DNA of 54,568 bases from an uncultured Victivallis sp. (GCA_944389935.1 CALXOE010000019.1:1-54568), one strand, 5' to 3'; positions 34,291-44,575 are shown, counted from the stretch's first letter. Notes: a model not told the origin generated them from the sequence alone. Program-made: numbers and translations.

Positions 34291-35316
34291 ATGGCAACAC
34301 AGAGAAAACCCCGGAATTTGAATGATCTGGCCCGGCAGGCCAATGTGACCGCCGCAACCGTTTCCATGGCGTTGCGGGATTCGCCGCAGGTTTCGGTGCA
34401 GGTTCGGGAGAAGATCCGTCAGCTGGCCGCGGAGCAGGGGTTTACGCCCCGCGCCTACAACCGCCGCCCCCGGACGGAACGGCCGGTTCGGAAACAGGCG
34501 CACCTCGGACCGGTGGCGCTGCTGCTCTCGCAGGAGGGCAGCGGGAACAATCCGCTCTGGGGAATCCGCGAGGACCCGATCCTCGGTCCGGTTCTCCCGG
34601 TGATACTTGAGCGGTTCAACCGTTACGGCATTGATTATGCCTGCCTGGCTCCGGCCGAAGCGAAAGAGAACCCCGCATTGCTCAACGCCTACAACGGCGT
34701 TCTCTACCACAACGATCTCAAGGGCTGGACGCTGCCGGAGCAGGTCCCCGCGGTCCAGATTTTCGGCTGGGAGCGGATGCTGCCGCGCCAGGACCGGATC
34801 ACGGCCAACGATGATCTGGTTGCGGAACTCGCGACCTCTCATCTGACCCGGAGCGGTGTGAAACGGGCCGTGATCATCTGGCGCGAGGATATGGTGCAGA
34901 TTCCCGACCACCCGCGCATTGTGCGCTTCATTCAGCGGATGAAAGAGGCGGGAGTCCCGGTGACGCCGATGCCGTTTTCCCGCGAGGACAGCGGTGTCAC
35001 GTCCCGTTTTCAGAAATTTCTCGAAAGCGGAGACGACCGGGTCGGTTTCTTCGCATTCAACGCCCTCTGCGGCGTGAAGCTGTACAGCACGCTCGACGGA
35101 CTCGGACTCTGGGAAAAATACAGCCGGGAACAGGTCGTGATATGTGACAAATCATTGATGCTCAGTAATTTTTATCCACATCCGGCCGTGATCGATCTCG
35201 ATTTGCCTGCGATGGCGGCGAAAGCGGTGGAGCTGCTGGTCTGGCGGCTCGCCAATCCCGATCTGCCCGGATCGCTGCTGCTGCAGGCTCCGCGGTTGAT
35301 CGAGCCGGGATGCTGA
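34291..35316 (+). CDS. LacI-family transcriptional regulator
   Basis: The 341-residue protein has a classical LacI N-terminal helix-turn-helix and hinge (NLNDLARQANVTAATVSMAL, then VREKIRQLAAEQGFTPRAYN). The ligand domain spans about 70-340, with a late VVICDKSLMLSNFYPHPAVI segment. It is the first gene of a rightward locus with a propeller-like protein, a secreted hydrolase and a pseudopilin. A consensus promoter lies upstream with a perfect inverted repeat over its -10 box. The next gene starts 29 bp after the stop. The ligand is unknown but should be a sugar from the locus substrate. Confidence 0.92.
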   Translation: MATQRKPRNLNDLARQANVTAATVSMALRDSPQVSVQVREKIRQLAAEQGFTPRAYNRRPRTERPVRKQAHLGPVALLLSQEGSGNNPLWGIREDPILGPVLPVILERFNRYGIDYACLAPAEAKENPALLNAYNGVLYHNDLKGWTLPEQVPAVQIFGWERMLPRQDRITANDDLVAELATSHLTRSGVKRAVIIWREDMVQIPDHPRIVRFIQRMKEAGVPVTPMPFSREDSGVTSRFQKFLESGDDRVGFFAFNALCGVKLYSTLDGLGLWEKYSREQVVICDKSLMLSNFYPHPAVIDLDLPAMAAKAVELLVWRLANPDLPGSLLLQAPRLIEPGC

Positions 35317-35345
35317 ACCAGCAGAGGGAAAAAAAAGGTTTCGTC

Positions 35346-36992
35346 ATGAGAGTTCTCCGGAGACGTCTGCTTTTCACGGTTTTGCCGGTCGTCCTTGTGC
35401 TTGTCCTGCGCGCGGGCGGTGAACCGCCTGCAACCTCCATCCGCTTTTCCGGTTATCTGGGGCAGAGCGAACCCGGCAAACCGCTCGACTTCATCGGTGT
35501 GAATGGGTTGGCCGGAACAAAACGCGGCTGCTTCTTCTGGTATGCCTCGAAATTCTATCGCCTCGAGACGCCGGAGAAAATCCGCATGCTGTTCCGACAG
35601 GAGGGAGGCTGCCGGCAGCTGCTCAGCGATGGTGCCGATCTCTGGCTGGAGCGCCCCGATGGGAAACTCCTGAAGCTGAACCGGAGCGGTACGGCATTCG
35701 AGCCGTTTGCCGACCCCGGTGCTCCGCAGGGGCAGCCCGCGTTCGTCCCCGCGCACCTGGAGCGTTCCGGCTGGGGAAAACGGTTGAAACTCGCCGTCAT
35801 CCGGGAGAATGCGGTGATCGGATACGATGTCGCCGGCAGAAGTGTCGGAAAGGTCCTGGATCTGCCGGAAGCCGGCAGCTTCAATGCGCTCGGGTTTCTG
35901 CCGGAGAGCGGGGAGCTGCTGGCGTCGACCGCGTATCCAGACTGCCGGATCTTCCGATTCCGGGCGGATGGAACACCTTTCGCATGGGCATTGCGGCGCC
36001 ACTTGTTCACGATGATTCCGGCGGGACGGGCACTGTTCGGCGCCGATACGCACCTGCAGCAGATTCCGGAGGATTTCCGCACGAATTCGACCCGTCCGCT
36101 GACCCGGCGTGACGACATGTTCATCTTCGGCGTCGCTCCGATGCCGGGCGGCGGATATTACGTGGGAACTTCGCAGGGGATTCTGCGGTATCCGGAGGGG
36201 GCCGCCCTGCCGGACGCCCGGATCGGCGGCTTCCCCGGCTGTCGGGCGCTGGCGGTCAACGACGACGGTGTTCTGCTTGCCCTCTCATCAGCCGAGCGCG
36301 GAACTGTTTTTGCACTGGATGCGGGCGGAGAGTCAGATACGCCGTTTCTGAGTTCTTCCAACACCACTTCCGTGGGATTGTGGAACTCCCGCCGGTACCG
36401 GAATGGCGAGGCGCTCGCCGTGACTGCCGCGGGCGGTACGTTTTACCTGCTGAACCGCAGCAGAGAGCGCGTGGAGTTGTGGCGTTTCACCCCGGCGGAC
36501 GGCCCCGCTCCCGGCGATGCGTGGAAGAAACTGCCGGATCCCCCGGCGGAAAGTATGGCGGTCGCCGCCTGGAATCGCGAGCTCTTCGTGCTCGCCGCCG
36601 GCCGCGTCTGGCAACTTGAGGGAGGCAAATTTGTACCCTTTCCCACCGATATTCCCGTCCGGCATCTGGCGGCGGCCGAGTCAGGGCTCTGCATCGCGGG
36701 GGAGGATCGTCTGATTTTCCTCAGAGCCGACATTCGCACCGGGACGTTTTCGCCGTACCGGGAAATCCCCGTCGCGAACGTAACTGCCGTGGCGGCCGAG
36801 GGGGATCGGATTCTGATTTCAAAGCCCGGTGCTCTGGAACTCTATTCGGCGGAGGACGGCAGTCTTGAAGCGCGCCTCTCCGTTTCCGACTATGCCGGCG
36901 GTCCGGTCGCTTTGTGCGGCAACTGGTTGTGGACGGCCGATGCCGCGAAGATGGCAATCGCCCGCTTCCGGGTGGAAAGGAGTGTCCGCTGA
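35346..36992 (+). CDS. Secreted protein, predicted beta-propeller, function unknown
   Basis: The ATG at 35346 starts a signal sequence (RRRLLFTVLPVVLVLVLRAGG) and follows AAAAGG; an in-frame ATG at 35310 lacks a ribosome site. The 548-residue product has repeated blade-like segments with pattern G-x-L-x-x-Y/F (for example GGGYYVGTSQGILRYPEG, NDDGVLLALSSAERGTVFAL and EGDRILISKPGALELYSAED). I infer a six- or seven-bladed propeller, but no catalytic motif or Asp box is visible. Its stop shares one base with the start of the next gene (TGATG), so translation is coupled to the secreted hydrolase. A role in sensing or binding the substrate is possible but not shown. Confidence 0.65.
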   Translation: MRVLRRRLLFTVLPVVLVLVLRAGGEPPATSIRFSGYLGQSEPGKPLDFIGVNGLAGTKRGCFFWYASKFYRLETPEKIRMLFRQEGGCRQLLSDGADLWLERPDGKLLKLNRSGTAFEPFADPGAPQGQPAFVPAHLERSGWGKRLKLAVIRENAVIGYDVAGRSVGKVLDLPEAGSFNALGFLPESGELLASTAYPDCRIFRFRADGTPFAWALRRHLFTMIPAGRALFGADTHLQQIPEDFRTNSTRPLTRRDDMFIFGVAPMPGGGYYVGTSQGILRYPEGAALPDARIGGFPGCRALAVNDDGVLLALSSAERGTVFALDAGGESDTPFLSSSNTTSVGLWNSRRYRNGEALAVTAAGGTFYLLNRSRERVELWRFTPADGPAPGDAWKKLPDPPAESMAVAAWNRELFVLAAGRVWQLEGGKFVPFPTDIPVRHLAAAESGLCIAGEDRLIFLRADIRTGTFSPYREIPVANVTAVAAEGDRILISKPGALELYSAEDGSLEARLSVSDYAGGPVALCGNWLWTADAAKMAIARFRVERSVR

Positions 36993-39937
36993 TGAAATCC
37001 GCAATCCTGATTTTGACCGTCGCTGCGCTCTGTCTGACGGCGCGTGGCGTCTCTCTGAGCGCCGGCTGCGATGCGCGTCACGGCATCTATTTCCCGGGGC
37101 AGCGCGTCACGCTGATTTTCACCGCTCGTGAGCTCAGGCAGCCGCTGGAATTTTCCCTGCGGATCACCGATGAGTTCGACCGCGAACTGCACTCCGAGAG
37201 CCGCCCGGTCGAGCCGGATGCCGATGGGAACTGGCGCGTCTCGATCGAAGCACCCGCGCCGCGTCTCGGTTTTTACCGGGTCTACCCGAAACTCTCCGAC
37301 GGTACGACGATTCCTGCCGTTTCGAGCCGTCCGGCGGGCTGCCTCACTTATGCGGTGATCGTCGATCCGGCCCGCAGACACCAGTATCCGCAGGAACGCT
37401 CGTTTTTCGGGCTGGTGGGGAATTCGGAGGATTTCTCTTTCCTGCCGATGCTGGGGATCAGCTGGAGTCAGGACGGGCGTCTGCCGGTCGGAGGACGCAT
37501 CTGGTTTCTCCGGGAGCCGTCCGGTCCGGGCAAGCCCGGACAGACCCCGCCGCCCCCTCCGCCGGTCAATCCGGTGATCTCCATGAAGACTCCCGCCGGT
37601 GAGCTGCGCTGGAAACCTTACGGCTATTTTGATCTCGCCTACATGCCGCAGTGGATGCGCACGCCCGTTTATCATCGAGACGCTCCCGCTGCAGGGGAAA
37701 AGAAACGTTTTCTGAACGGTCCCTTCACTCCTGCCGGAGAGCGGGAATTCCGGCGGATCTGCCGCGAAGTCGCCGCCGCCCGCGCCGCGCTCACCCCGGC
37801 GGGGGAACGCAACTTCTACGAGTTCGGCTGGGAGCCGCATTATCCGTGGAACTGGACCGGTACGCCCGATGACATCGTGACCCGTTGCCGGATTGGAGCA
37901 GAGGAAGTGCGCGCGGCCGATCCGCACGCTTTTATCCTCGGACCGAACGGGGCCGGGCTTACGGCGGAGTATCTCCAGTATTACCGCGACCTCTTCGCGC
38001 GCGGCATCGGAGAATTCATCGACGGCATCTCGATCCATCCCTATCCCAAAGGGTATCCGCCCGAGAGTCGGAATATGGCCGAACTGATCCGGCTGTTGAA
38101 AGAGCTCAGCCGCAACAGCATCGGTCGCGAACTGCCGATCTATGCACTTGAACTCGGGTTTCTGTTTCCCGGGGATGCGGCGGGCGACCTCAAGCAGATG
38201 CGCGGTTTTCTGCGCAGCAATTTGATCCTGCTGGGGGAGGGAGTCCGAATCAACTATAACTTCATCCTCACGAATACCGGAGTGGAGATGGATTACAGCA
38301 TGATTCACAACCTCGACCCGAAATTGCCCTGGGTGGCGCCCGCGTCGACACCGCGCGCCGTCATTCCGGCGCTCTCGGCACTGACCTGGTATCTGGAGGG
38401 AAGTCGGAGCGCGGGTTCGGTCGACGGACTCGGACTTACCGGAGCGGGATACGCCTATGAGCGCGACAGTCGGGTGACGCTGGCGGTGTGGGACTTCAGC
38501 GGAGATCCCCGCGAAGTCGAGATCCCGGTGGGACGGACGAGCCTCGTCGTCGCCGACCACATGGGCAACGAGCGTACGCTTCCGGCACCGGATGGAGTTC
38601 TGAAGCTCACATTGACCGAGGATGTCCAATATCTTCTCGACGTGTCTCCGGAGTTGTGGGGCAGCCGGGCGTTCCGGTTTCTCGACGTGGAAACGGCTTC
38701 CGGTTGTGCCGGGGAGTTTCTGGAAATATCCGGAACGGTGAAAGCGGATTCAAAACCGTTGTCCGGCGTATTGAAACTGAGCTGCGGCCCCGAACTCGGA
38801 AGTCACGGCAGCGAACTGCCGCTCAATCTCGCGCCGGGTGGAGAGTCGCCCTTCCGGTTCCGGCTTCCGGTACCGCGTGAAACCGAGCCCGGAGAGTATG
38901 AACTGAAACTCCGTCTGGAGTCAGCCGGGCGTCTCCGGTACGCGCTGAGTCCCCGGATTCGTATTGTGTCTCCGGTACGGCTGGAACAGATTGTCCCGGT
39001 TGTGTCGGAGGAGGGACGGTGTGCCTGGCGTCTGCGGCTTCATGAGTCGGCCGGCCGAGACTTTTCCGGAGAGATCTCCCTGCGTTTTCCCGGCATACCG
39101 GAATCCCGGATGACGCGGAATTTCGAGCTCGCCGCGGGAGACTCTTGTGAACTCATATTCTCCCGGCGCGATCTCGACTGGAATCCGCTGCGGGCACGCA
39201 AGGCGGAGATCTCCATTCTCGGGCGGAACGGTTGGCGCTCGATGACGGAGGTGTCGCTCTCGACATTTGCGATATCCCGTCTGCCCGGGAGTTCCAATGA
39301 GGCGTGGAGGCAGATCCAGCAGTATCCCGTTTCCGGCCTGAAGTCGGTCGTCGCTTCGCCGTCGGGTTACCGGGGGCGCGGAGACATTTCCGGAGAGGTC
39401 GGAGCGGCCTGGGATGAGCGGTATCTCTACTTGCGTTTTGTCGTCCGGGACGATGTGTTCTGTCAGCCTTACAACGGTATTGAGACGTGGCAGGGGGATT
39501 GTGTTCAGGTCGCATTTGCCGCCCGTGAGGTCGAGGGGTCGGCCAACCGGCTTGCGCACACCCGGCAGCTCGGATATTCAGAGTATACGCTGGCGCTCAC
39601 TCCGCGCGGTCCGGAACTTTACCGAACCATCACGTTCGACGGGATCCGCTTCCCCAAAGCGCTGGCCGATTCGGATGTATTCCCGCTGAAAATTCGACGG
39701 CATTCGTCTGCCACGGGCGAGACGATCGAATATTGGGCGGCATTCCCGTGGGAGGCTCTGCCGGTAAAGCCGCAACCCGGCGCGCGGCTCGGCTGGAGTT
39801 TTACCATCAATGATCGGGATGCGGCAAATGTTTCGCCGCTCAACTGCACCCGTCTCGGTGCATTCGAGTTGAAAGAGCCCGCGCAGTTCGGCACATTGGT
39901 GCTTGATCCGCGCTATCCGGAACAGTCAGTGAAGTAA
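36992..39937 (+). CDS. Secreted clan GH-A-like glycoside hydrolase with C-terminal CBM9-like domain
   Basis: The ATG at 36992 overlaps the previous stop by one base, follows GAAAGGAG, and starts a signal peptide ([20 protein letters not shown]). The 981-residue protein has an N-terminal beta-domain (about 20-125) and a TIM barrel with acid/base Glu in [12 protein letters not shown] (about 280), [12 protein letters not shown] (about 350), and nucleophile Glu in [12 protein letters not shown] (about 386). Beta-sandwich modules follow. The last 190 residues ([42 protein letters not shown]) resemble family 9 carbohydrate-binding modules. It was not matched to a single GH number; GH39-like or GH5-like are both possible. 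Confidence 0.75.
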   Translation: MKSAILILTVAALCLTARGVSLSAGCDARHGIYFPGQRVTLIFTARELRQPLEFSLRITDEFDRELHSESRPVEPDADGNWRVSIEAPAPRLGFYRVYPKLSDGTTIPAVSSRPAGCLTYAVIVDPARRHQYPQERSFFGLVGNSEDFSFLPMLGISWSQDGRLPVGGRIWFLREPSGPGKPGQTPPPPPPVNPVISMKTPAGELRWKPYGYFDLAYMPQWMRTPVYHRDAPAAGEKKRFLNGPFTPAGEREFRRICREVAAARAALTPAGERNFYEFGWEPHYPWNWTGTPDDIVTRCRIGAEEVRAADPHAFILGPNGAGLTAEYLQYYRDLFARGIGEFIDGISIHPYPKGYPPESRNMAELIRLLKELSRNSIGRELPIYALELGFLFPGDAAGDLKQMRGFLRSNLILLGEGVRINYNFILTNTGVEMDYSMIHNLDPKLPWVAPASTPRAVIPALSALTWYLEGSRSAGSVDGLGLTGAGYAYERDSRVTLAVWDFSGDPREVEIPVGRTSLVVADHMGNERTLPAPDGVLKLTLTEDVQYLLDVSPELWGSRAFRFLDVETASGCAGEFLEISGTVKADSKPLSGVLKLSCGPELGSHGSELPLNLAPGGESPFRFRLPVPRETEPGEYELKLRLESAGRLRYALSPRIRIVSPVRLEQIVPVVSEEGRCAWRLRLHESAGRDFSGEISLRFPGIPESRMTRNFELAAGDSCELIFSRRDLDWNPLRARKAEISILGRNGWRSMTEVSLSTFAISRLPGSSNEAWRQIQQYPVSGLKSVVASPSGYRGRGDISGEVGAAWDERYLYLRFVVRDDVFCQPYNGIETWQGDCVQVAFAAREVEGSANRLAHTRQLGYSEYTLALTPRGPELYRTITFDGIRFPKALADSDVFPLKIRRHSSATGETIEYWAAFPWEALPVKPQPGARLGWSFTINDRDAANVSPLNCTRLGAFELKEPAQFGTLVLDPRYPEQSVK

Positions 39938-39980
39938 AAAGATCCTTTTCAAAAAACTTGTCATAACAGGAGGAACAGAG

Positions 39981-40850
39981 ATGAAACGTCGTTTTACCAT
40001 GTCTGGAATGCCGGTATTCCGGCCACTTGCTCACGCAGAACACGCTTGTTTGTCCTATTCGGCATTGTGCCGGGGGACGGAGGAAACGCCCCCCGCCTCC
40101 CGCAACCATGCGACGGTCAAGGCAGTATTTACGCTCATAGAGCTCCTCGTTGTAATTGCGATCATCGCGATTCTCGCCTCGATGCTGCTTCCGGCGTTGA
40201 GCTCCTCCCGGGCTCGCGCGCAGCAGATTCAGTGCGCGAGCAACATGAAACAGCTGGGATATTGCTATTTACAGTATGCGCTTGACAACGATGATATCCT
40301 CTGCATTGCCCAGTATACGAAAGATGCGGGGTACAACATGCGTGGGTTCAAATACGAGGACGATGTGTTCTGGACCTGGATCATGCGGGATTATCTGAAC
40401 ATCGAAGCGCGCGGCGGTGACGGTCACGCGGAGGGAACCCGTTATTCGCAGCTTTCGTTGAACGATCGCAGTGGATTTTTGAAATGTCCTGCCAACAAAC
40501 AGGCGCTGCTGTTTTTGTTCGGATATTTTGAATACAGCATGATGCAGTATTGCGTGGGCGGTCGCGGCAGTGATTCGCCCAACAAGATCCAGCAGATTCG
40601 GAATCCGTCGAGTCGGATCTTTTTCGCGGAAGGGTATGAGAAGAACAATTCCGGTAATTTCGGCGACGGATTGTCCAGTCTCGGCAACTGTAATTTCGAC
40701 GACTGGGCGTGGTATCGCCACCGGTCTGCGGTGAATGCCATCTTCGGGGACGGGCATGTCGAACTCTTCACGAGTGCCCGCTATCTGAGCGAATACAACG
40801 TTACCGGCGGCTGGGGGAAGAGCACCGTCATCGGAACCACCTGGCGCTGA
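39981..40850 (+). CDS. Pseudopilin-like protein with short leader cassette
   Basis: The 289-residue open frame starts at ATG 39981 after AGGAGGAAC. Residues 1-50 ([13 protein letters not shown], then [19 protein letters not shown]) include the tail of the repeated leader cassette. The prepilin signal [20 protein letters not shown] follows near residue 50. The globular domain starts with [20 protein letters not shown] and ends with [18 protein letters not shown], which is a textbook H-x9-D-G motif. The gene follows the GH/CBM9 gene by 43 bp and is probably in the same operon. The 50-residue leader is long for this class. Confidence 0.85.
   Translation: MKRRFTMSGMPVFRPLAHAEHACLSYSALCRGTEETPPASRNHATVKAVFTLIELLVVIAIIAILASMLLPALSSSRARAQQIQCASNMKQLGYCYLQYALDNDDILCIAQYTKDAGYNMRGFKYEDDVFWTWIMRDYLNIEARGGDGHAEGTRYSQLSLNDRSGFLKCPANKQALLFLFGYFEYSMMQYCVGGRGSDSPNKIQQIRNPSSRIFFAEGYEKNNSGNFGDGLSSLGNCNFDDWAWYRHRSAVNAIFGDGHVELFTSARYLSEYNVTGGWGKSTVIGTTWR
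40060..40125 (+). repeat. Leader cassette, copy C (3' part only)
   Basis: This segment matches the 3' end of the cassette: a CGGCA/TGCCG hairpin, then GGAAACGCCCCCCGC and CGACGGTCAAGGC. The two long upstream hairpins of copies A and B are missing. It is fused in frame to the pseudopilin, with the same ATVKA junction just before FTLIELLVV as in copy B. Confidence 0.6.
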
Positions 40851-41431
40851 GTTCCCGGACGGGGAACTGCGTACAGTGGTTTCCCGCCGGGTTTCAGCTG
40901 CAGCTTATGGCGACTTGAAAATAACAAGCCGGAAAATCCTCCGCCAGCCTTGACTTTGTGATAAGATTGTTCCATAGTATAGAAAAGACACAATGTAACT
41001 GGAGGAATTTTTGGAGCATTTAGGCTTTTTTGCTGTGACTCATGGTAAATTGGTGCAGGCGTGTACTGATTCATGAAAGCATCTTTCCGTCGAGAACGAC
41101 TCTGAATATCGGAATTCCCGGTGCCGGTTCTATTCGCTTTCCGACCGGAAGATTTCGCCCGGTTCCCGGGGGGGCGACTCATCTTGCATTTGTCATACGG
41201 AAATCGTCTGCCCTCGTTCAAAATGTGAGAGGTGGAGCGGCTGTTTCCGCAGGGATGGGACAGGCGATTGTTCTGACGTTGAATTTCATGGAACTGGATG
41301 ACACCAAGCCCGATCGGAAGCATAAAGGCGGTAACGACCGCCGGGAAACGGTGGATTTTTCTCTCGACTCCCTGATGCGCAGAATCCCCGGCGCTGCACA
41401 TGGAGGGTCATAACAGGAGGTTTCAAAATCA
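40851..41431 (+). other. Intergenic region of about 580 bp, no supported gene
   Basis: The pseudopilin stop is followed by a small GTTCCC/GGGAAC hairpin (40851-40867) without a T run. Open frames on both strands cover most of the rest (for example plus-strand 41042-41413) but have no ribosome site, no recognised motif and an uneven codon bias. A weak TTGACT/TAGTAT pair with 19-bp spacing lies near 40950-40980. AGGAGG at 41415-41420 belongs to the next gene. It may hold the promoter of that gene. Confidence 0.4.
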
Positions 41432-43315
41432 TTGGAAAAGATCATTTTTAAAACTCATCTGGATGTCGGTTTCACCGATTATGCGGCCCGCGTCGAAAGC
41501 CGTTATTTCCGGGATTTTCTGCGGCAGGCGGTTGCCACGGCCGACCATTTCCGCGAAAGCGGCAGCCCTTTCCGCTTCCGGTGGACGGTGGGGGCCTGGC
41601 TGATTCATGAGGCACTCGAACGGGCCGATTCCAGTGAACGGAAATTTCTGGAGGCGGCCATCGAACGCGGCGACCTGGTCTGGCATGCTCTGCCGTTCAC
41701 GATGCACAGCGAAGCCGCCACGGCCGGACTGTTCCGGTACGCGCTGCGGTTTTCCGGCGATCTCGACCGCCGGTTCGGGCGGCATACCGTGGCGGCAAAA
41801 TTGACCGATGTTCCCGGCCATACCCGCGGCATCGTCGCACCGCTGGCCGAAGCTGGCGTCAAATTGCTGCACATCGGAATCAATCCGGCGTCCGCCGCCT
41901 GCCGCGTCCCCCGCATTTTCCGCTGGAGAGACCGCCGCGGGAATGAGCTGCTCGTCGTCTATCAGCCCGATTACGGCACCCCGCTGGAAATTCCCGGGAC
42001 GGAGATCGGATATCTGGTCTCCGTCAAAGGGGATAATCTGGGCGCGCAATCCGCCTCCGAGGTCGAGGCGCTGCTGCAGCTTCATCCCGGCGCGGTGTCG
42101 GCGACTTTCGACGATCTGGCCCGGGATCTTGAGCCGCTGCGCGAAACGCTGCCCGTCGTCGAGGCGGAACTCGGGGACAGCTGGATACACGGTATCGCTT
42201 CCGATCCGCGTAAATGCGCCGAATTCCGCGAACTGGCCCGGCTGCGCGAAGAACGACCCGCGATCGCGGAAAATCCCGTGTTCAACACCCGGCTTCTCCA
42301 GGTCGTCGAACACACCTGGGGGCTGGACGAAAAAACGCATTTCCCCGACCGCGACCATTGGGCGGCCGAAGAGATCGCTCCGCTGCTCGGACGAAAGCCG
42401 TGGCGGGCGTTTTCCGCCTCATGGCGGGAACAGAGGCGATATCTGACCTGTGCCGTGAACGCATTGCCTCCGGAGGTGCGGCAGCTCGCGGCGCGTCGTC
42501 TCCGGAATTTGCGTCCCCGCTTCTCCTCTTCGCGAAATTACACCTCCGAACGGGAGTTTGAGTGGGGCGGTTTTCACATCTGCATCGATCCGGAGACCGG
42601 CGCCTTGTCGACCCTTGAGACGGCAGAGGGAAAACTCGCGGACGGCCGCGGCGGCTGGTTCGGTTTTTCCGTTCAGAGTTTCGGTCAGGCCGAATTCCGC
42701 CGTTTTCGGGATAAATATCTGCGCTGTCAGCTGGATTGGGCGCTCTGCGATTTCGGCAAACCCGGCATGAAATTGAAACGCGGTCATCTGAACAGCGGAT
42801 TCGAGCCCGCCGTGGCCGTTTCCCGGGTTCGTGATAAACTGCGTCTGGTCATCAGCGGACACCCCCGCGGCATCGGCGCACCGGAACTGGTCGAACTTGC
42901 GTTCGAGATCCCCGGGCGCGGTTCCCGGCTGGCCGCAGAACTGCGCTGGCGCGGCCGGTCGCCGGAACGACGGGCACACGCTTACTGGCTCGACTTCGTT
43001 CCGGCTCAACCCGCGGTCGGCATTTTCACCAAACTCGGCGAAACGATCGATCCGCGCGAAACGGTCTCCGGAGGCGGACGGATGCTGCACGCCATCGACG
43101 GAACCGTGCGTTTCCCGCAATGGTCCATCGAATCTCCCGATGCGCCGTTGTATGCGCCCGGTGAGCGCGCGCTGTGCGATTTCCCCGACCGGCTGCCCGA
43201 TGGACGGGAGTTTCACTTCCTCCTTTACGACAATGTGTGGGGAACCAACTTCCCGATGTGGAATTGCGACGCAATGCGTTTCCGTTTTTACGTGAACGCC
43301 TCACCGGGTAAGTGA
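41432..43315 (+). CDS. DUF5054 protein, GH38-like glycosidase fold
   Basis: The 627-residue protein begins IIFKTHLDVGFTDYA, the family hallmark. The H-x-D pair matches the metal-binding His and Asp of GH38 alpha-mannosidases and relatives. Other supporting blocks are FRFRWTVGAWLIHEAL, GDLVWHALPFTMHSE (about 85), KLTDVPGHTRGIVAPLAEAG (about 125) and HTWGLDEKTHFPDRDHW (about 290). There is no signal peptide. The start is a TTG at 41432, 11 bp after AGGAGG; an ATG is absent near the conserved N-terminus. The enzymatic activity of DUF5054 members is not established to my knowledge. It stands alone between a weakly understood spacer and a strong terminator. Confidence 0.82.
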   Translation: MEKIIFKTHLDVGFTDYAARVESRYFRDFLRQAVATADHFRESGSPFRFRWTVGAWLIHEALERADSSERKFLEAAIERGDLVWHALPFTMHSEAATAGLFRYALRFSGDLDRRFGRHTVAAKLTDVPGHTRGIVAPLAEAGVKLLHIGINPASAACRVPRIFRWRDRRGNELLVVYQPDYGTPLEIPGTEIGYLVSVKGDNLGAQSASEVEALLQLHPGAVSATFDDLARDLEPLRETLPVVEAELGDSWIHGIASDPRKCAEFRELARLREERPAIAENPVFNTRLLQVVEHTWGLDEKTHFPDRDHWAAEEIAPLLGRKPWRAFSASWREQRRYLTCAVNALPPEVRQLAARRLRNLRPRFSSSRNYTSEREFEWGGFHICIDPETGALSTLETAEGKLADGRGGWFGFSVQSFGQAEFRRFRDKYLRCQLDWALCDFGKPGMKLKRGHLNSGFEPAVAVSRVRDKLRLVISGHPRGIGAPELVELAFEIPGRGSRLAAELRWRGRSPERRAHAYWLDFVPAQPAVGIFTKLGETIDPRETVSGGGRMLHAIDGTVRFPQWSIESPDAPLYAPGERALCDFPDRLPDGREFHFLLYDNVWGTNFPMWNCDAMRFRFYVNASPGK

Positions 43316-43323
43316 GCTGACAG

Positions 43324-43354
43324 AAAAGACGGGGGGCACTCCCTCGTCTTTTTT
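43324..43354. terminator. Bidirectional intrinsic terminator
   Basis: AAAAGACG pairs with CGTCTTTT, extended by a G-rich/C-rich inner stem, and has T runs on both sides. It lies between the convergent DUF5054 gene (ends 43315) and the TM2-like gene (ends 43402). Confidence 0.8.
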
Positions 43355-43401
43355 CACTCCCGAAGTTCCGCTCGAACGGGATTTCCCGGGAAAGAGCCGT
43401 T

Positions 43402-43779
43402 TCAGAAAAACGTCCACGGGGTGACGGTTTCTCCGGCATTGATCTTCCCGGCGATCCGCCCCGCGTCGAGAACCGCAAGGAGCCAGAAAATCCAGAACAC
43501 CATCGGATGAATCGCAAAGACCAGAATCACCGTCACCAGCAGCAGAAGAGCTCCCTTGATGACCTGACCGTTGTACATCTGCCCGAGCCCGATCACCGGA
43601 AATGACAGCAGTTCCGCCAGCAGCGGCGATTTCTTCCGCGTCGGCTGCGGCGCAGGCGCAAACTGAGGCATTTGCGGCTGAGGCGGGGGAACAGACGATT
43701 CTGCCGGAGCCGGCGCTCCGCAGTTTGGACACTCGACCGCGCCGGGCGGCAGGGGGCTGTCGCAGTAAAGACAGTTCAT
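43402..43779 (-). CDS. Small membrane protein with zinc ribbon and TM2-like segments
   Basis: The 125-residue protein starts with a zinc ribbon (MNCLYCDSPLPPGAVECPNC, two CxxC knuckles). A Pro/Gln-rich linker follows, then two hydrophobic segments with the TM2-like turn PVIGLGQMYNGQVIKGALLL (about 75-105). It is the last gene of a leftward group with an unknown membrane protein and the SPFH/zinc-ribbon protein. Sharing zinc ribbons with the latter suggests both act at one membrane assembly. Function is unknown. Confidence 0.75.
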   Translation of the reverse strand: MNCLYCDSPLPPGAVECPNCGAPAPAESSVPPPQPQMPQFAPAPQPTRKKSPLLAELLSFPVIGLGQMYNGQVIKGALLLLVTVILVFAIHPMVFWIFWLLAVLDAGRIAGKINAGETVTPWTFF

Positions 43780-43859
43780 TTTTCCTCTCTATTTTCCTGG
43801 AAACCGGGAATGTCCCCCCGCTGCGACGGCAGCCGCGGGCAGGACGTGCCGCTTTCCCG

Positions 43860-44558
43860 TTACCGCAGCTCCCGGATCAGGGCCTGGCGTTTGTTGTAAA
43901 TCGCCAGCAGACGCCGGATTTGTTTTGCCGTGGCTTCCGCATCGGCCGCCTCCACGCTGCCGCGGAGCATCATGATGTTCGACTGCAGCTCCGCGTCTAC
44001 CTCCTCCGAACCGCTGACGCTGTCGGAGGCGCAGGCCGCCGTGTCAAGCAGTTCCCGGCAGCTCTTGCCCAACTCCCGGTTGTCAGTGAAAAACTCCTCG
44101 TGATCGGAGTAGAGCGCCTGAAGATCGAGTTTGCTTTTCTTTCTGACCAGAAAACTGCCGCGATCGAGTCGATCCTGCGCAGCCGTGGCGTGATTCGCCC
44201 AGCCGAAACAGACATGCAGCACCAGCGCCGCGAACAGCCCGAGGAGTTCCAGCGAGAGCAGGAGAGTGGCGCTGGCATCCATCGCATAGGGGATCAGCAT
44301 GAGCAGGCTGAATGCCATGTAGACGATACCGGTCATGACATTCCCGAGCCGGTAGAGATACGCCCGGTCGCCGTGATTTCCACCGATATCCATAAAGGAA
44401 AATCCCAGGCTGACTTCCGCCAGGAGGATCCCCAGCATGACATACCAGAACTCATATCCGCGCGCCGCACTCTCCACACTGAAGAATGCGATGGTCAGGG
44501 AAATCCCACACAGTAAGACGGTTAACACCGGCAAAAGAACTCTCGGACTGCTGAACAT
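43860..44558 (-). CDS. Hypothetical membrane protein
   Basis: The 232-residue protein has about four membrane segments in the first 125 residues (VLLPVLTVLLCGISLTIAFF, then YVMLGILLAEVSLGFSFM, GIVYMAFSLLMLIPYAM and ATLLLSLELLGLFAALVLHV). A soluble, charged, probably helical tail follows (about 130-232), with YSDHEEFFTDNRELGKSC and AEATAKQIRRLLAIYNKRQ. I do not recognise a family. It starts 17 bp after the SPFH gene stop, so the two are probably co-transcribed, and it may be a membrane anchor for that protein. Confidence 0.7.
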   Translation of the reverse strand: MFSSPRVLLPVLTVLLCGISLTIAFFSVESAARGYEFWYVMLGILLAEVSLGFSFMDIGGNHGDRAYLYRLGNVMTGIVYMAFSLLMLIPYAMDASATLLLSLELLGLFAALVLHVCFGWANHATAAQDRLDRGSFLVRKKSKLDLQALYSDHEEFFTDNRELGKSCRELLDTAACASDSVSGSEEVDAELQSNIMMLRGSVEAADAEATAKQIRRLLAIYNKRQALIRELR

Positions 44559-44575
44559 GGTGTATTCTCCCAGTT

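Noticed and set aside
41042..41413. Possible gene in the spacer before the DUF5054 gene
   Set aside because: No ribosome site or motif, and the opposite strand is just as open. Codon use is not convincing.
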